Assembly: GCA_014654535.1 (NCBI GenBank)
Contig: BNBA01000026.1
Coordinates: 1 to 64,000, forward strand
From: Xanthomonas boreopolis
Lineage (GTDB): Bacteria > Pseudomonadota > Gammaproteobacteria > Xanthomonadales > Xanthomonadaceae
Length of the DNA: 64,000 nucleotides
Direction of reading: 5' to 3'
Shown piece by piece: positions 1-9,210 of this stretch. The notes beneath the pieces were generated by a model. The model was given only the letters and a program-made list of their open reading frames with translations. It did no database searches and was not told the DNA's origin. Numbering within the stretch: position 1 is the first letter of the stretch; every line of letters begins with the position of its first letter. The translations under genes were made by a program, and so were the position numbers.

Positions 1-2
1 AG

Positions 3-125
3 CGCGCCAGTGCCTTCAAGAACTGGCTGCACCACTACAACTGGCATCGGCCTCATGCCAGCCTTGGCTACAAACCGCCCATCTCCCGTATCCCACTGAA
101 CAACGTGCTGGGTTTACACAGCTAG
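3..125 (+). pseudogene. IS481-type transposase, C-terminal fragment (cut by window edge)
   Basis: The only open frame at the left edge gives 40 residues ending N-W-H-R-P-H-A-S-L-G-Y-K-P-P-I-S-R and N-N-V-L-G-L-H-S before TAG. The Y-N-x-x-R-P-H-x-x-L-G-x-x-P-P block followed by N-N-x-L-x-x-H-S is typical of the C-terminus of IS481-family DDE transposases, which cut and paste short insertion sequences. The rest of the gene lies outside the window, so whether the element is intact cannot be judged. A perfect 7-bp-arm hairpin follows about 28 bp after the stop. The right inverted repeat of the element could not be identified with certainty. Confidence 0.7.
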
Positions 126-152
126 GCGGAATGGCGAGCGGGACCAAGTCCC

Positions 153-171
153 GTCTGATTCTTCATCAGAC
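153..171. terminator. Hairpin after transposase tail
   Basis: GTCTGAT and ATCAGAC form perfect 7-bp arms around a 5-nt loop. A smaller GGGAC/GTCCC hairpin lies immediately before it. There is no T-tract, so a terminator role is only suggested. It could instead belong to the end of the insertion sequence. Confidence 0.3.
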
Positions 172-189
172 GACTGGCGACAGCCGGGG

Positions 190-700
190 AGCGGCTGTTG
201 CCGTTGCTCGTGGTTTTTCACGAGATGGGTAACACCTCCCCGCGCGGCGGCGCGTCAACCTCCATGGCCTACGAGTATCGCTGCGGCGCGGCCCCTCCGA
301 AGCGGCGGAGCCGGCGGGAAAAACCCGAAGGGCGACGTGCATGGGCTCGCCGGAAGAGGCGAAGCACTGCTTCGCCCCGGCGGGCGGGCATTCGCCGCGC
401 GGCGAATGCCCCGGACTCGGCCGCGTAGCAGACGAGCACGTCGTTTTTCGCTGCGACAGGAGGTCGCGTCGAAAAATCCTGCCGGCTCCGCGAACCCGCA
501 GCGCAGCTGCGGGCGCGCAGGCGGGGTGTGCTTGATCAGCCGTTCGGCTGCTGGAAAGCGCCTCCCGCCTTCGCGGGAATGACGATAGAGAGATTACGAG
601 GACCGGATAGATAGATAGCGAAAAAGTCGCTGGGTCTTCGCCCCCGGCCATCGGACATAGCCCGATGGCGTTCAGCGCCACGCGAGCCAATGGCTCGCAA
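190..700. repeat. Composite intergenic repeat, copy 1
   Basis: The 126-810 gap holds no convincing gene. From about 190 it carries a mosaic repeat that recurs at 7136-8045, 25991-26583 and 32927-33420. The order is a short CTGTTG-like head, a block containing CCCCTCCGAAGCGGCGGAG and AAAACCCGAAGGGCGACGTG, a block ending in GCGCAGCTGCGGGCGCG, then GATCAGCCGTTCGGCTGCTG and CCCGCCTTCGCGGGAATGACG. It ends with the CCATCGG/CCGATGG hairpin at 648-668. This copy lacks the long GGTTAC...AAAGAAA hairpin seen in the other three. Short open frames across it are repeat translations and are not conserved genes. Confidence 0.75.
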
Positions 701-810
701 CCAGCGTCGCTTCACCCCTGCCTGCGCGGGGACGGCGACAGGGAGAGAGCGCCAGAACGCCGTATCCCCCAAACAACAACGCAGCCGCGCCGCAGCAACA
801 CGCCCCCTCC

Positions 811-2451
811 CTAACTACGCTGCCGCGCCTCGATCAGATCCAGGTTCCGCACCAACCGCCGCGACAATTCATCGGAAATCCGCCGCTCCCGCGCCAACTT
901 GAACAACTCGTTGCGCTCCGCCTTCAACCCCGCGCCGCGCAACTCCCGCACCGCCTGCTCGTACGCCCGCGCCTCCACCGGGTCGCGCTCGGCCGCATCC
1001 TCGCTCGCGCCGAGCTTGCGCTGGTACAGCGCGCTGACCTGCGTGGCGGCCGCGTTGTAGCGCTCGGCCAGGGCCTCGTCGTCCGCGTACTTCCGGCGCA
1101 GCCGCTCCACCGCCTCCAGCGCCGCGCGCGCCGACGCCGTGCGCGCCAGGTCCTCCTCCTGCTCGTGGTTGGGCTCCTCCGGCAGCTCCAGGCCCTTCAG
1201 CAGGCGCGGCAGCGCGATGCTGGCCACCACCAGCGAGACCAGGATCACCGCGGTGGCGAGGAAGATCGTCAGCTGCCGCGCCGGGAACGGCGAACCGTCC
1301 GGCATCAGCAGCGGCAGGGTCAGCACGCCCGCCAGCGTGATCGCGCCGCGCACGCCGGCCAGCGACGCCGCCACCATCACCCGCCAGGGCGGGCTCGCGC
1401 GCTGTTCGCCGCGGCGCTGCGCCTTGAACAGGTTCCAGCGCAACGACAGCCATACCCAGATGAAGCGCAGCGCCGCCAGCGTCGCGCTGATCGCCAGCAC
1501 GTACACCGCCAGCCACCAGGGGTTGAGGTGGCCCGCCTCGCGCACGCTGTGCACGGCGCCGTCCAGGATGCCCGGCAACTGTTCGCCGAGCAGCACGAAC
1601 ATGATGCCGTTGAAGGTGAACTGCACCGTGTCCCACACCGCCCAGCGCTGCACGCGCATGATGCCGGGCGCGTTGCCGCGCAGTTCCACGTAGCTCATCG
1701 TGATGCCCGCCGCGACCGCGGCGAGGATGCCCGAGGCGTGCAGCCATTCGGCCAGCAGGTAGGCGGCGAACGGCGTGAGCAGGTTCACCAGGATCGCCGA
1801 GCCCGGCTCCTCGCCGAAGTGGCGCCAGATCCAGCTCTGCACCCTGCTCAGGCCGAAGGTGACCGCCACGCCGGCCGCCAGCCCGGCCAGGGCCACCCAG
1901 AGGAAGGTCAGCGAGGCATTGGCGAGCGAGAACGTGCCGGTGACCACCGCCGCCACCGCGAACTGGAAGCACACCAGGCCGGAGGCGTCGTTGAGCAGCG
2001 ACTCGCCTTCCAGGATATGCATCAGCCGCTTCGGGATCGGCACCCGCGAGGTGATCGAGGACACCGCCACCGGGTCGGTCGGCGAGATGATCGCCGCCAG
2101 CGCGAACGCCACCGCCAGCGGCATCGCCGGGATCATCCAGTGGATCAGCAGGCCGGCGCCGACCACGGTGAAGATCACCAGGCCGAACGCCAGCTCCAGG
2201 ATCGCGCCCTTGTCGCGGAACAGGCCCTGCTTGGGGATGCGCCAGCCGTCCAGGAACAGCAGCGGCGGCAGGAACAGCAGGAAGAACAGTTCCGGCTCCA
2301 GCTCGTGGCCGCGGTCGAACACGCCGGCGATCACCGCGCCCAGCGCGATCTGCACCAGCGGCAAGGGCAGCGAGAACGGGAGGATGCGGATGAGGTAACC
2401 GCTGGCGGCCACCGCCAGCAGCATCGCCAGGACGACGTCGATCGAGTGCAT
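811..2451 (-). CDS. Na+/H+ antiporter, CPA1 family
   Basis: A 546-residue inner-membrane cation:proton antiporter. About eleven to twelve hydrophobic helices fill residues 1-400. The F-L-P-P-L-L-F-L-D-G-W segment, A-I-I-S-P-T-D-P-V-A-V (the ion-site Asp region) and E-G-E-S-L-L-N-D-A-S-G are hallmark motifs of the CPA1/NhaP-YjcE group. A charged cytoplasmic tail of about 140 residues (E/R-rich, likely helical) follows, as in bacterial YjcE-like proteins. The start is placed at Met-His-Ser-Ile-Asp-Val because hydrophobic sequence begins there. The frame stays open upstream, but that extension is antisense to dodA and has no membrane-protein character. It exchanges Na+ or K+ for protons in pH and salt homeostasis; ion specificity cannot be read from sequence. 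It lies downstream of dodA with a 199-bp gap, so an operon link is uncertain. Confidence 0.93.
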   Translation of the reverse strand: MHSIDVVLAMLLAVAASGYLIRILPFSLPLPLVQIALGAVIAGVFDRGHELEPELFFLLFLPPLLFLDGWRIPKQGLFRDKGAILELAFGLVIFTVVGAGLLIHWMIPAMPLAVAFALAAIISPTDPVAVSSITSRVPIPKRLMHILEGESLLNDASGLVCFQFAVAAVVTGTFSLANASLTFLWVALAGLAAGVAVTFGLSRVQSWIWRHFGEEPGSAILVNLLTPFAAYLLAEWLHASGILAAVAAGITMSYVELRGNAPGIMRVQRWAVWDTVQFTFNGIMFVLLGEQLPGILDGAVHSVREAGHLNPWWLAVYVLAISATLAALRFIWVWLSLRWNLFKAQRRGEQRASPPWRVMVAASLAGVRGAITLAGVLTLPLLMPDGSPFPARQLTIFLATAVILVSLVVASIALPRLLKGLELPEEPNHEQEEDLARTASARAALEAVERLRRKYADDEALAERYNAAATQVSALYQRKLGASEDAAERDPVEARAYEQAVRELRGAGLKAERNELFKLARERRISDELSRRLVRNLDLIEARQRS

Positions 2452-2650
2452 GTTGGAGCGCGTATGCCTTTGACGGGTGACGGCACGCCGCGGCGGGCCA
2501 TCGCGGGGAGCGACGCCGCACGCGGCGGCGCCACCCGTGAACATAACGGCTCGCGGGGATCGATGGAAACCGCCGCGCGCGGATGCCGCCGGGCAGCGAC
2601 ACCGCGCATTCATGCATGGCTGCGTGGATGCGCGCCGCGCAGGCGGATCG

Positions 2651-3484
2651 TCAAGCTCCCCCCGCGGTCCGGCGTTGCGGCCGGTCGCCGTCGAAGCGGT
2701 AGCTGTCCATCGCCAGGAAGCCCATGTCGATGCCGGCGTCGATCCGCTGCGCGCCGAGCGCGTCGCCGCCGGCCGCGCCCATCGCGAAGTACAGCGGCAG
2801 CAGGTGCTCGTCGGTCGGATGCGCGCGCTCGGCATGCGGCGCCTGGCGCCGGTAGTCGAGCAAGGCGGGCACGTCGTCGGCCTGCAGGCGCTGCTCCACC
2901 CATTCGATGAAGGGGCGCACGTAGGGGGCTTCCCCGCCGTCGGCACGGTCGCCGCGCCAGTCGCGCAGGTTGTGGGTGATCGAGCCGGAGCCGACCAGCA
3001 GCACGCCCTCGTCGCGCAGCGGCGCCAGCGCGCGGCCCAGCGCCAGTTGGTGCGCCGGCCCGAGGTCGGGCTGGATGGAGAGCGGCACCACCGGGATGTC
3101 CGCCTGCGGATACAGCAGGCGCAGCGGTACCCAGGCGCCGTGGTCGAGGCCGCGCTGCATGTCCAACTGCGGATGCAGGCCGGCCCGCTCCAGCAGGCGA
3201 TGGACCTGCCGGGCCAGCGCCGGCTCGCCCGGCGCCGGGTACTCGATCTCGTACAGCGCGGGCGGGAAGCCGCCGAAGTCGTGGATGGTCGGCAGCCGCG
3301 CGGCGCCGCCGACCAGCGGGCGCCGGCCCAGCCAATGCGCCGAGGCGACCACGATCGCGCGCGGGCGCGGCAGCGCCGCCGCCAGCTCGGCCAGCCGCTC
3401 ACCGACCAGGCCGGGCCGCAGCGCGGTCATCGGCGAGCCGTGCGAGATGTACAGGGAAGGCAGGGCGTGCATCGATGTCTCCAT
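2651..3484 (-). CDS. ygiD: DODA-type (class III) extradiol ring-cleavage dioxygenase
   Basis: 277 residues, the usual length for the 4,5-DOPA dioxygenase/YgiD family, which uses a metal bound by histidines to open catechol rings. Visible motifs are S-H-G-S-P near residue 15, S-A-H-W near 49, the D-H-G-A-W-V-P-L active-site block in the middle, G-S-G-S-I-T-H-N-L and H-P-T-D-E-H-L-L-P-L. These supply the metal-binding and catalytic histidines. Met5 is an alternative start. It is 18 bp downstream of the DoxX gene on the same strand, so the two are very probably cotranscribed. A LysR gene divergent from the pair is the likely regulator. The physiological substrate is unknown. DODA homologues next to doxX and a LysR regulator usually suggest handling of quinone or catechol compounds. 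Confidence 0.9.
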   Translation of the reverse strand: METSMHALPSLYISHGSPMTALRPGLVGERLAELAAALPRPRAIVVASAHWLGRRPLVGGAARLPTIHDFGGFPPALYEIEYPAPGEPALARQVHRLLERAGLHPQLDMQRGLDHGAWVPLRLLYPQADIPVVPLSIQPDLGPAHQLALGRALAPLRDEGVLLVGSGSITHNLRDWRGDRADGGEAPYVRPFIEWVEQRLQADDVPALLDYRRQAPHAERAHPTDEHLLPLYFAMGAAGGDALGAQRIDAGIDMGFLAMDSYRFDGDRPQRRTAGGA

Positions 3485-3502
3485 GGACCAGGACCGACGT
3501 GC

Positions 3503-3907
3503 TCAGCGCGACTTGAGCGCGAACGCGCCGTCGCCGACCAGGAACTGCACCACCAGGGCGATCGCCCACACCGCCGGGTACTCCCAGCCGCCGCCGGGAT
3601 TGGCGAAGCCGAAGCCGTTGGCGCCATGCACGGTCGCGATCGTGCCCAGCAGCAGGGGCACGCCGAGCAGGCCGAACCAGCGCGCGTAGAGGCCCAGCAC
3701 CATCGTGAGGCCGAGCAGCAGCTCCAGCCCCATCGATACGTAGGCCAGGCCGCCCGGGAGGCCGAGCGACCGGAAGTAGCCGGCGGTACCGGCCGGCGTG
3801 AACACCAGCAGCTTGGTCAGGCCGTGGACCAGGAACAGGCCGCCCAGGGTGACGCGCAGCAGGGCGGCACCGTAGGCGGGCAGCGTTGAACGGACCGGGG
3901 TATTCAT
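3503..3907 (-). CDS. DoxX family membrane protein
   Basis: 134 residues with four predicted membrane helices. The first carries the typical R-V-x-x-G-x-x-F-L-V-H-G-x-x-K segment, the second L-G-L-P-G-G-L-A-Y-V-S-M-G-L-E, followed by G-L-Y-A-R-W. This matches the small DoxX/DoxD-like inner-membrane proteins of the YphA/YqjF type. Such proteins are linked to redox or electrophile stress, but their chemistry is not established. It is the first gene of a two-gene unit with the extradiol dioxygenase (18-bp gap) and is divergent from a LysR gene across a 102-bp spacer that should hold both promoters. A purine-rich ribosome site (CTCCTTGGAGACGCC read on the minus strand) precedes the ATG. Confidence 0.9.
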   Translation of the reverse strand: MNTPVRSTLPAYGAALLRVTLGGLFLVHGLTKLLVFTPAGTAGYFRSLGLPGGLAYVSMGLELLLGLTMVLGLYARWFGLLGVPLLLGTIATVHGANGFGFANPGGGWEYPAVWAIALVVQFLVGDGAFALKSR

Positions 3908-4009
3908 GGCGTCTCCAAGGAGGCATTCGGAAGTACGTGCAGGCTATTCCCGCCGCTTTTCTGATAAAACACCAGCTACATCCATTGTTTATTCCTAAAA
4001 GCGCAACAA

Positions 4010-4903
4010 ATGGACACCCTGGACGCGATGCGCGTGTTCGTGGCGGTCGCCGAACGCAACGGCTTCAGCGCGGCGGCCGAGGCGCTGGACCGGTCCACCG
4101 CCAGCGTCACCCGCCACATCGCGGCGCTCGAGCAGCGCCTGGGTACCCGCCTGCTCAACCGCACCACGCGCCGGGTCAGCCTGACCAGTGCCGGCACCGC
4201 CTACTACCAGCGCGCGGTACAACTGCTGGCGGAGTTCGCCGACCTGGAAGCGGCGGTCGGCGCGCAGGCGCTGCAACCGTCGGGCCTGCTGCGGATCAAC
4301 GCGCCAGTGAGCTTCGGCATCGCCCGGCTGGGCCCGCTGCTGGCCGGCTTCCGCGCCCGCCATCCCCAGGTCACGCTCGACCTGGCGCTCTCGGACCGGT
4401 TCGTGGACATGGTCGAGGAAGGCTACGACGTGGCGATCCGCATCACCCGCGAGCCCTCGCCCATGCTGATCGCGCGCAGGCTGGCCTCGGTGCGGGTGCT
4501 CGTCTGCGCCTCGCCCGGCTATCTGGCGCGAGCGGGCACGCCGCGGCTGCCCGCCGACCTGGCCGGCCACGAATGCCTGGCCTACAGCTACTGGTCCGGC
4601 GGCCAGGAATGGCGCCTGCGGCGGGCCGACGGCGGCGAGGAACAAATACGCATCGGCGGCGGAATGCGCGCCAACAACGGCGACGTGCTGCGCGAGGCGG
4701 CGCTGGCCGGGATGGGCATCATCGTGCAGCCGGATTTCCTGGTGGCCGACGACCTCGCCGCCGGCCGGCTGGTGCAGGTGCTGCCGGAATACGAGGCGCC
4801 GACGCTGGGCGTGTTCGCCGTCTACACCAGCCGCAGCCACCTCGCGCCGAAGGTGCGCAGCTTCATCGACTACCTGGTGGAAACGCTGGGCGGGGATCCG
4901 TAG
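4010..4903 (+). CDS. LysR-family transcriptional regulator (divergent from doxX-dodA)
   Basis: 297 residues. Residues 1-60 are the winged helix-turn-helix (A-M-R-V-F-V-A-V-A-E-R-N-G-F-S-A-A-A-E-A-L, then T-R-H-I-A-A-L-E-Q-R-L-G-T-R-L-L-N-R-T-T-R). Residues 90-295 are the periplasmic-binding-protein-like effector domain (G-L-L-R-I-N-A-P-V-S-F-G). The T-T-R-R-V-S-L-T element places it with the AaeR/DmlR-like group of LysR proteins. It is transcribed away from doxX-dodA over a 102-bp gap, the classic arrangement for a LysR protein controlling its divergent neighbours and itself. A co-inducer, perhaps an aromatic or quinone, is inferred only from the neighbouring dioxygenase. Confidence 0.93.
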   Translation: MDTLDAMRVFVAVAERNGFSAAAEALDRSTASVTRHIAALEQRLGTRLLNRTTRRVSLTSAGTAYYQRAVQLLAEFADLEAAVGAQALQPSGLLRINAPVSFGIARLGPLLAGFRARHPQVTLDLALSDRFVDMVEEGYDVAIRITREPSPMLIARRLASVRVLVCASPGYLARAGTPRLPADLAGHECLAYSYWSGGQEWRLRRADGGEEQIRIGGGMRANNGDVLREAALAGMGIIVQPDFLVADDLAAGRLVQVLPEYEAPTLGVFAVYTSRSHLAPKVRSFIDYLVETLGGDP

Positions 4904-4945
4904 CGCGCATCGGCGTCCGTCCCCGCGGGCGCGCCGCGGAGGACT

Positions 4946-5884
4946 TCAGCCGCGACCGGCCCCGTCGATGCCGTACGCCGCCCGGTCGTTGCCCAGGCAC
5001 CGGCGCAGGTAGTCGATGAACACCCGCAGCTTCGGCGCCATGTGCTCGCGCGCCGGGTAGTACAGGTGCCAGCCCGCGAACGGCGCCTGCCAGTCGTCGA
5101 GCACGCGCAGCAGGCCGCCGGCGGCCACCTCGTCCGCGATCTCCCATTCGAACACCTGGCCGAGCCCGACGCCGCGGCGCAGGGCCGCCATCCCGACCGC
5201 CATATCGTTGACGATCAGCCTGCCCTCCACCTCGACCTGGAAATCGCGCCCATCGCGGGTGAACTCCCAGGGCTGGATGCGGCCGTCGCTGCGCCGCCAG
5301 CGGATGCAATCGTGGCCGACCAGCTCGGCGGGCGCGGCCGGCACGCCGTGCCGCTCGAAATACCCCGGCGTGGCGACGATCGCCTGCCGCAGCCGCGGCC
5401 CGATCGGCACCGCGACCATGTCGCGCGCCAGCGATTCGCCCAGGCGGATGCCGGCATCGAAGCCGCCGGCGACGATGTCGGCCAGCGTGCGGTCGGCATA
5501 CAGCTCCACGGCCACGTCCGGATAGCGCGCCAGGAATCCGGGCAGATGCGGGCAGATCAGCTGCTCGGCGGCGGCCCCCGCCAGGTTGATCCGCAGCAGG
5601 CCGGAGGGCCGGTCGCGCAGGAAGTCCAGGTCGGCGAAGGCGGCATCGATCTGCTGCAACCCCGGCGCCACCCGCTGCAGGAAGCGCTCGCCGTGCTCGG
5701 TCAGCCCGACCCGGCGCGTGGTGCGGTTGAGCAGGCGCACGCCGAGCCGCGCTTCCAGCCCGCGCACGATCTGCGACAGCGCCGAGGTGGAGACGTCCAG
5801 CTCGGCCGCGGCCCGGGTGAAGCTGCCGTGGCGCGCGACGCGCACGAACGCATCGACCGCCGGGAGTGGATTGGGTCGCGTCAT
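4946..5884 (-). CDS. LysR-family transcriptional regulator (divergent from aldo/keto reductase)
   Basis: 312 residues with the N-terminal DNA-binding domain (D-A-F-V-R-V-A-R-H-G-S-F-T-R-A-A-A-E-L, then L-S-Q-I-V-R-G-L-E-A-R-L-G-V-R-L-L-N-R-T-T-R-R-V). A substrate-binding-like effector domain follows from about residue 92. It belongs to the same broad subgroup as the LysR gene at 4010 but is clearly a different paralogue. The gene converges on that regulator (42-bp gap between stops). It is divergent from the aldo/keto reductase at 6024 over a 139-bp AT-richer spacer, so it probably controls that reductase and itself. The last residues are Gly/Arg-rich with no domain assignment. Confidence 0.93.
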   Translation of the reverse strand: MTRPNPLPAVDAFVRVARHGSFTRAAAELDVSTSALSQIVRGLEARLGVRLLNRTTRRVGLTEHGERFLQRVAPGLQQIDAAFADLDFLRDRPSGLLRINLAGAAAEQLICPHLPGFLARYPDVAVELYADRTLADIVAGGFDAGIRLGESLARDMVAVPIGPRLRQAIVATPGYFERHGVPAAPAELVGHDCIRWRRSDGRIQPWEFTRDGRDFQVEVEGRLIVNDMAVGMAALRRGVGLGQVFEWEIADEVAAGGLLRVLDDWQAPFAGWHLYYPAREHMAPKLRVFIDYLRRCLGNDRAAYGIDGAGRG

Positions 5885-6023
5885 GCCGCCTCCGGAGTCC
5901 TGGCCCCTGCCGGCGCAATGCCGGATTATTTAGTTCTACTTCAAGGAAGGTTCGGATTTTGCGGATTTATCGGCATCGCCGCCACTCCTAGAGTGGCCGC
6001 ACTTCCCCGCAACGAGGTTCGCC

Positions 6024-7103
6024 ATGCAACTCGACCATTACCGCCTGCTCGGCCGCTCCGGCCTGCGCGTCAGCCCGATCTCGCTGGGTGCGATGACCTT
6101 CGGCCAGGACTGGGGCTGGGGTGCCGACGAAGCCGGGTCCCGCCGCCTGTTCGATCTCTACGTGGATGCCGGCGGCAACTTCGTCGACACCGCCAACATC
6201 TACACCAACGGCAGCTCCGAGGCCCTGCTCGGCCGCTTCGCCGCCGGCCGCCGTGACCGGCTGGTGATCGCCAGCAAGTACACGCTCAACCCGTTCCCCG
6301 GCGATCCCAACGGCGGCGGCAACCACCGCAAGAACATGATCCAGTCGGTGGAAGCCAGCCTGAAGCGGCTCGGCACCGACTACCTCGACCTGCTCTACCT
6401 GCACATCTGGGACGGCACCACCCCGGTCGAGGAGATCATGCGCGGCTTCGACGACCTGGTGCGCGCCGGCAAGATCGTCTACGCCGGCATCTCCGACACG
6501 CCGGCCTGGCAGGTCGCGCGGATGCAGACGCTGGCCGAACTGCGCGGCTGGTCGCCGCTGGTGGCGCTGCAGATCGAGTACTCGCTGGCGCAGCGCACCG
6601 TCGAGCGCGACCTGCTGCCCATGGCCAACGAGTTGGGCCTGTCGGTCCTGGCCTGGTCGCCGCTGGCGATGGGCATCCTGACCGGCAAGTACAGCCGCGC
6701 CGACCTGGAGCGCCTGCGCGCGCAGGGCGCAGCCAACTCGCCCGACGCCGGAAACGGCAGCCGCGGCGCGGTGGCGTACTCGCACGACATGCTCGACGAG
6801 CGCAGCATCGACATCGGCGAGGTGGTCAAGGCGATCGCCGCCGAATCCGGCCACTCCCCCGCGCAGATCGCCCTGGCCTGGCTGCTGCAGCGCCCGGGCG
6901 CACCGATCCCGATCGTCGGCGCGCGCACGCCGGAACAACTGCAGGACAACCTGGGCGCGCTCGCGGTGACGCTGGACGCCGAGCACGTCCGCCGCCTGGA
7001 CGCCGCCAGCGCCATCCCCCTCGGCTTCCCGCACGACTTCATCCGCAGCCCGATCCCGCATCAGCTGGTATTCGGCGGCACACACGTGCAGCCCCGGGCC
7101 TGA
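6024..7103 (+). CDS. Aldo/keto reductase
   Basis: 359-residue NAD(P)H-dependent oxidoreductase with the AKR (beta/alpha)8 barrel. The catalytic tetrad is visible as D55 and Y60 (F-V-D-T-A-N-I-Y), K85 (I-A-S-K-Y) and H127 (L-L-Y-L-H-I-W-D). The C-terminal S-P-A-Q-I-A-L-A-W-L and P-I-P-I-V-G-A-R-T-P-E-Q-L segments form the cofactor phosphate site. It is closest to the larger bacterial YajO/Tas/YhdN-type AKRs that reduce aldehydes and ketones; the natural substrate is not deducible. It is divergent from a LysR gene likely to regulate it. It is followed directly, 32 bp after the stop, by the (CTGTTG)14 tract and the long repeat block. Confidence 0.93.
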   Translation: MQLDHYRLLGRSGLRVSPISLGAMTFGQDWGWGADEAGSRRLFDLYVDAGGNFVDTANIYTNGSSEALLGRFAAGRRDRLVIASKYTLNPFPGDPNGGGNHRKNMIQSVEASLKRLGTDYLDLLYLHIWDGTTPVEEIMRGFDDLVRAGKIVYAGISDTPAWQVARMQTLAELRGWSPLVALQIEYSLAQRTVERDLLPMANELGLSVLAWSPLAMGILTGKYSRADLERLRAQGAANSPDAGNGSRGAVAYSHDMLDERSIDIGEVVKAIAAESGHSPAQIALAWLLQRPGAPIPIVGARTPEQLQDNLGALAVTLDAEHVRRLDAASAIPLGFPHDFIRSPIPHQLVFGGTHVQPRA

Positions 7104-7134
7104 CCGGGATCCAGAACGGCCGCACGTTCACTGT

Positions 7135-7221
<87 letters not shown>

Positions 7222-8060
7222 CGTGATTTTGCTTCGGGCTGGATAACGCTTCCTCGCGCGGCGGCGCGCCAACCTCCATGGCCTACGAATATCACTGCGG
7301 CGCGGCCCCTCCGAAGCGGCGGAGACAATGGGAAAAACCCGAAGGGCGGCGCACATGGGCTCGCCGGAGAAGGCGAAGCACTGCTTTGCCCCGGCAGGCG
7401 GGCATTCGTCGCGCGGCGAATGCCCAGGGCTCGGCCGCATAGCGGACGAGTCGCGTCCGAAAATCCCATTGGCTCCGCGGACCCGCAGCGCAGCTGTGGG
7501 CGCGCAGGCGGGGTGTGCTTGATCAGCCATGACCAGCCATGACCAGCCATTCGGCTGTTGTGAAGCGCTTCGGCTGCTGTGAAGCGCTTCTTTTGGTTAC
7601 CTTTCTTTACGCGGCACATCCTTGTGCCGCGCCCTTCGGGCCGGCTTCGCCGTGCGGCGCCGCTCCTGCGGCGCGCGTGCACAAGCAAAGAAAGGTAACT
7701 CGCCGCAAGGCGAAAGCTTTGGCCTTTATTGCCAAAGCCCCAAAGCAAAAGCAAAGTCCCTGGATGATCAGCCGTTCGGCTGCTGAAAGGCACCTCCCGC
7801 CTTCGCGGGAATGACGGTAGTGGGATAACAGGAGCCGGACAAATTGCGAGGAAGACACTGGATCTTCGATCCCCGGCCATCGGGCATAGCCCGATGGCGC
7901 TCGATGCCGCGCGGGCCAGTGGCGGCCCTTCGTCCCGCCTTCGCGGGAATGACGATAGAAGGATGGCGCGAGCGGACAGACAGCGTGAGGAACAAAGTCC
8001 CTGGACCTTCGATCCCAGCCATTGGCATAGCCCAATGGCGCTCAGCACCGCGCCAGGAGC
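7222..8060. repeat. Composite intergenic repeat, copy 2 (longest)
   Basis: The 1.08-kb gap between the two aldo/keto reductases has no credible gene. After the hexanucleotide tract comes the CCCCTCCGAAGCGGCGGAG block, the GCGCAGCTGTGGGCGCG block, a duplicated GACCAGCCAT/CGGCTG stretch and the long hairpin at 7596-7699. Next are GATCAGCCGTTCGGCTGCTG, CCCGCCTTCGCGGGAATGACG (twice) and two CCATYGG hairpins at 7877-7897 and 8019-8038. The modules recur in the same order in the other copies with gains and losses, which is why it is called a mosaic element. Translated frames through it are shadows. Confidence 0.75.
7596..7699. repeat. Long nested hairpin (GTTACCTTTCTTT / AAAGAAAGGTAAC)
   Basis: Perfect 13-bp outer arms at 7596-7608 and 7687-7699 enclose further hairpins: GCGGCAC/GTGCCGC, GCCC/GGGC around TTC, and GCGCCG/CGGCGC. 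Copies 3 and 4 have the same outer stem with a C-G pair replaced by T-A. Such paired changes argue that the folded form is what is maintained. Its function is unknown. Confidence 0.85.
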
Positions 8061-8181
8061 GATGACCAAAAACACGAACCTCCGCAACACTGCATCCCAT
8101 CCCGGCCCACCTCCCACCATCCCACCGCAACATCCCCCTCGTCATCATGGCCCCCGCCCCATCCCCTCACAGGAGATCCCA

Positions 8182-9177
<996 letters not shown>

Positions 9178-9210
9178 CCGGCGCGCGCGGGCAGCGTGCC
9201 GGCGGCCGCC

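Noticed and set aside
198-902. Small Arg/Ala-rich frames in the first repeat copy
   Set aside because: They coincide with the composite repeat, recur wherever the repeat occurs, and are not independent genes.
811-3402. An 863-codon frame as a giant antiporter fusion
   Set aside because: The 317 N-terminal codons are Arg/Ala-rich shadow sequence of dodA; the antiporter starts at 2451.
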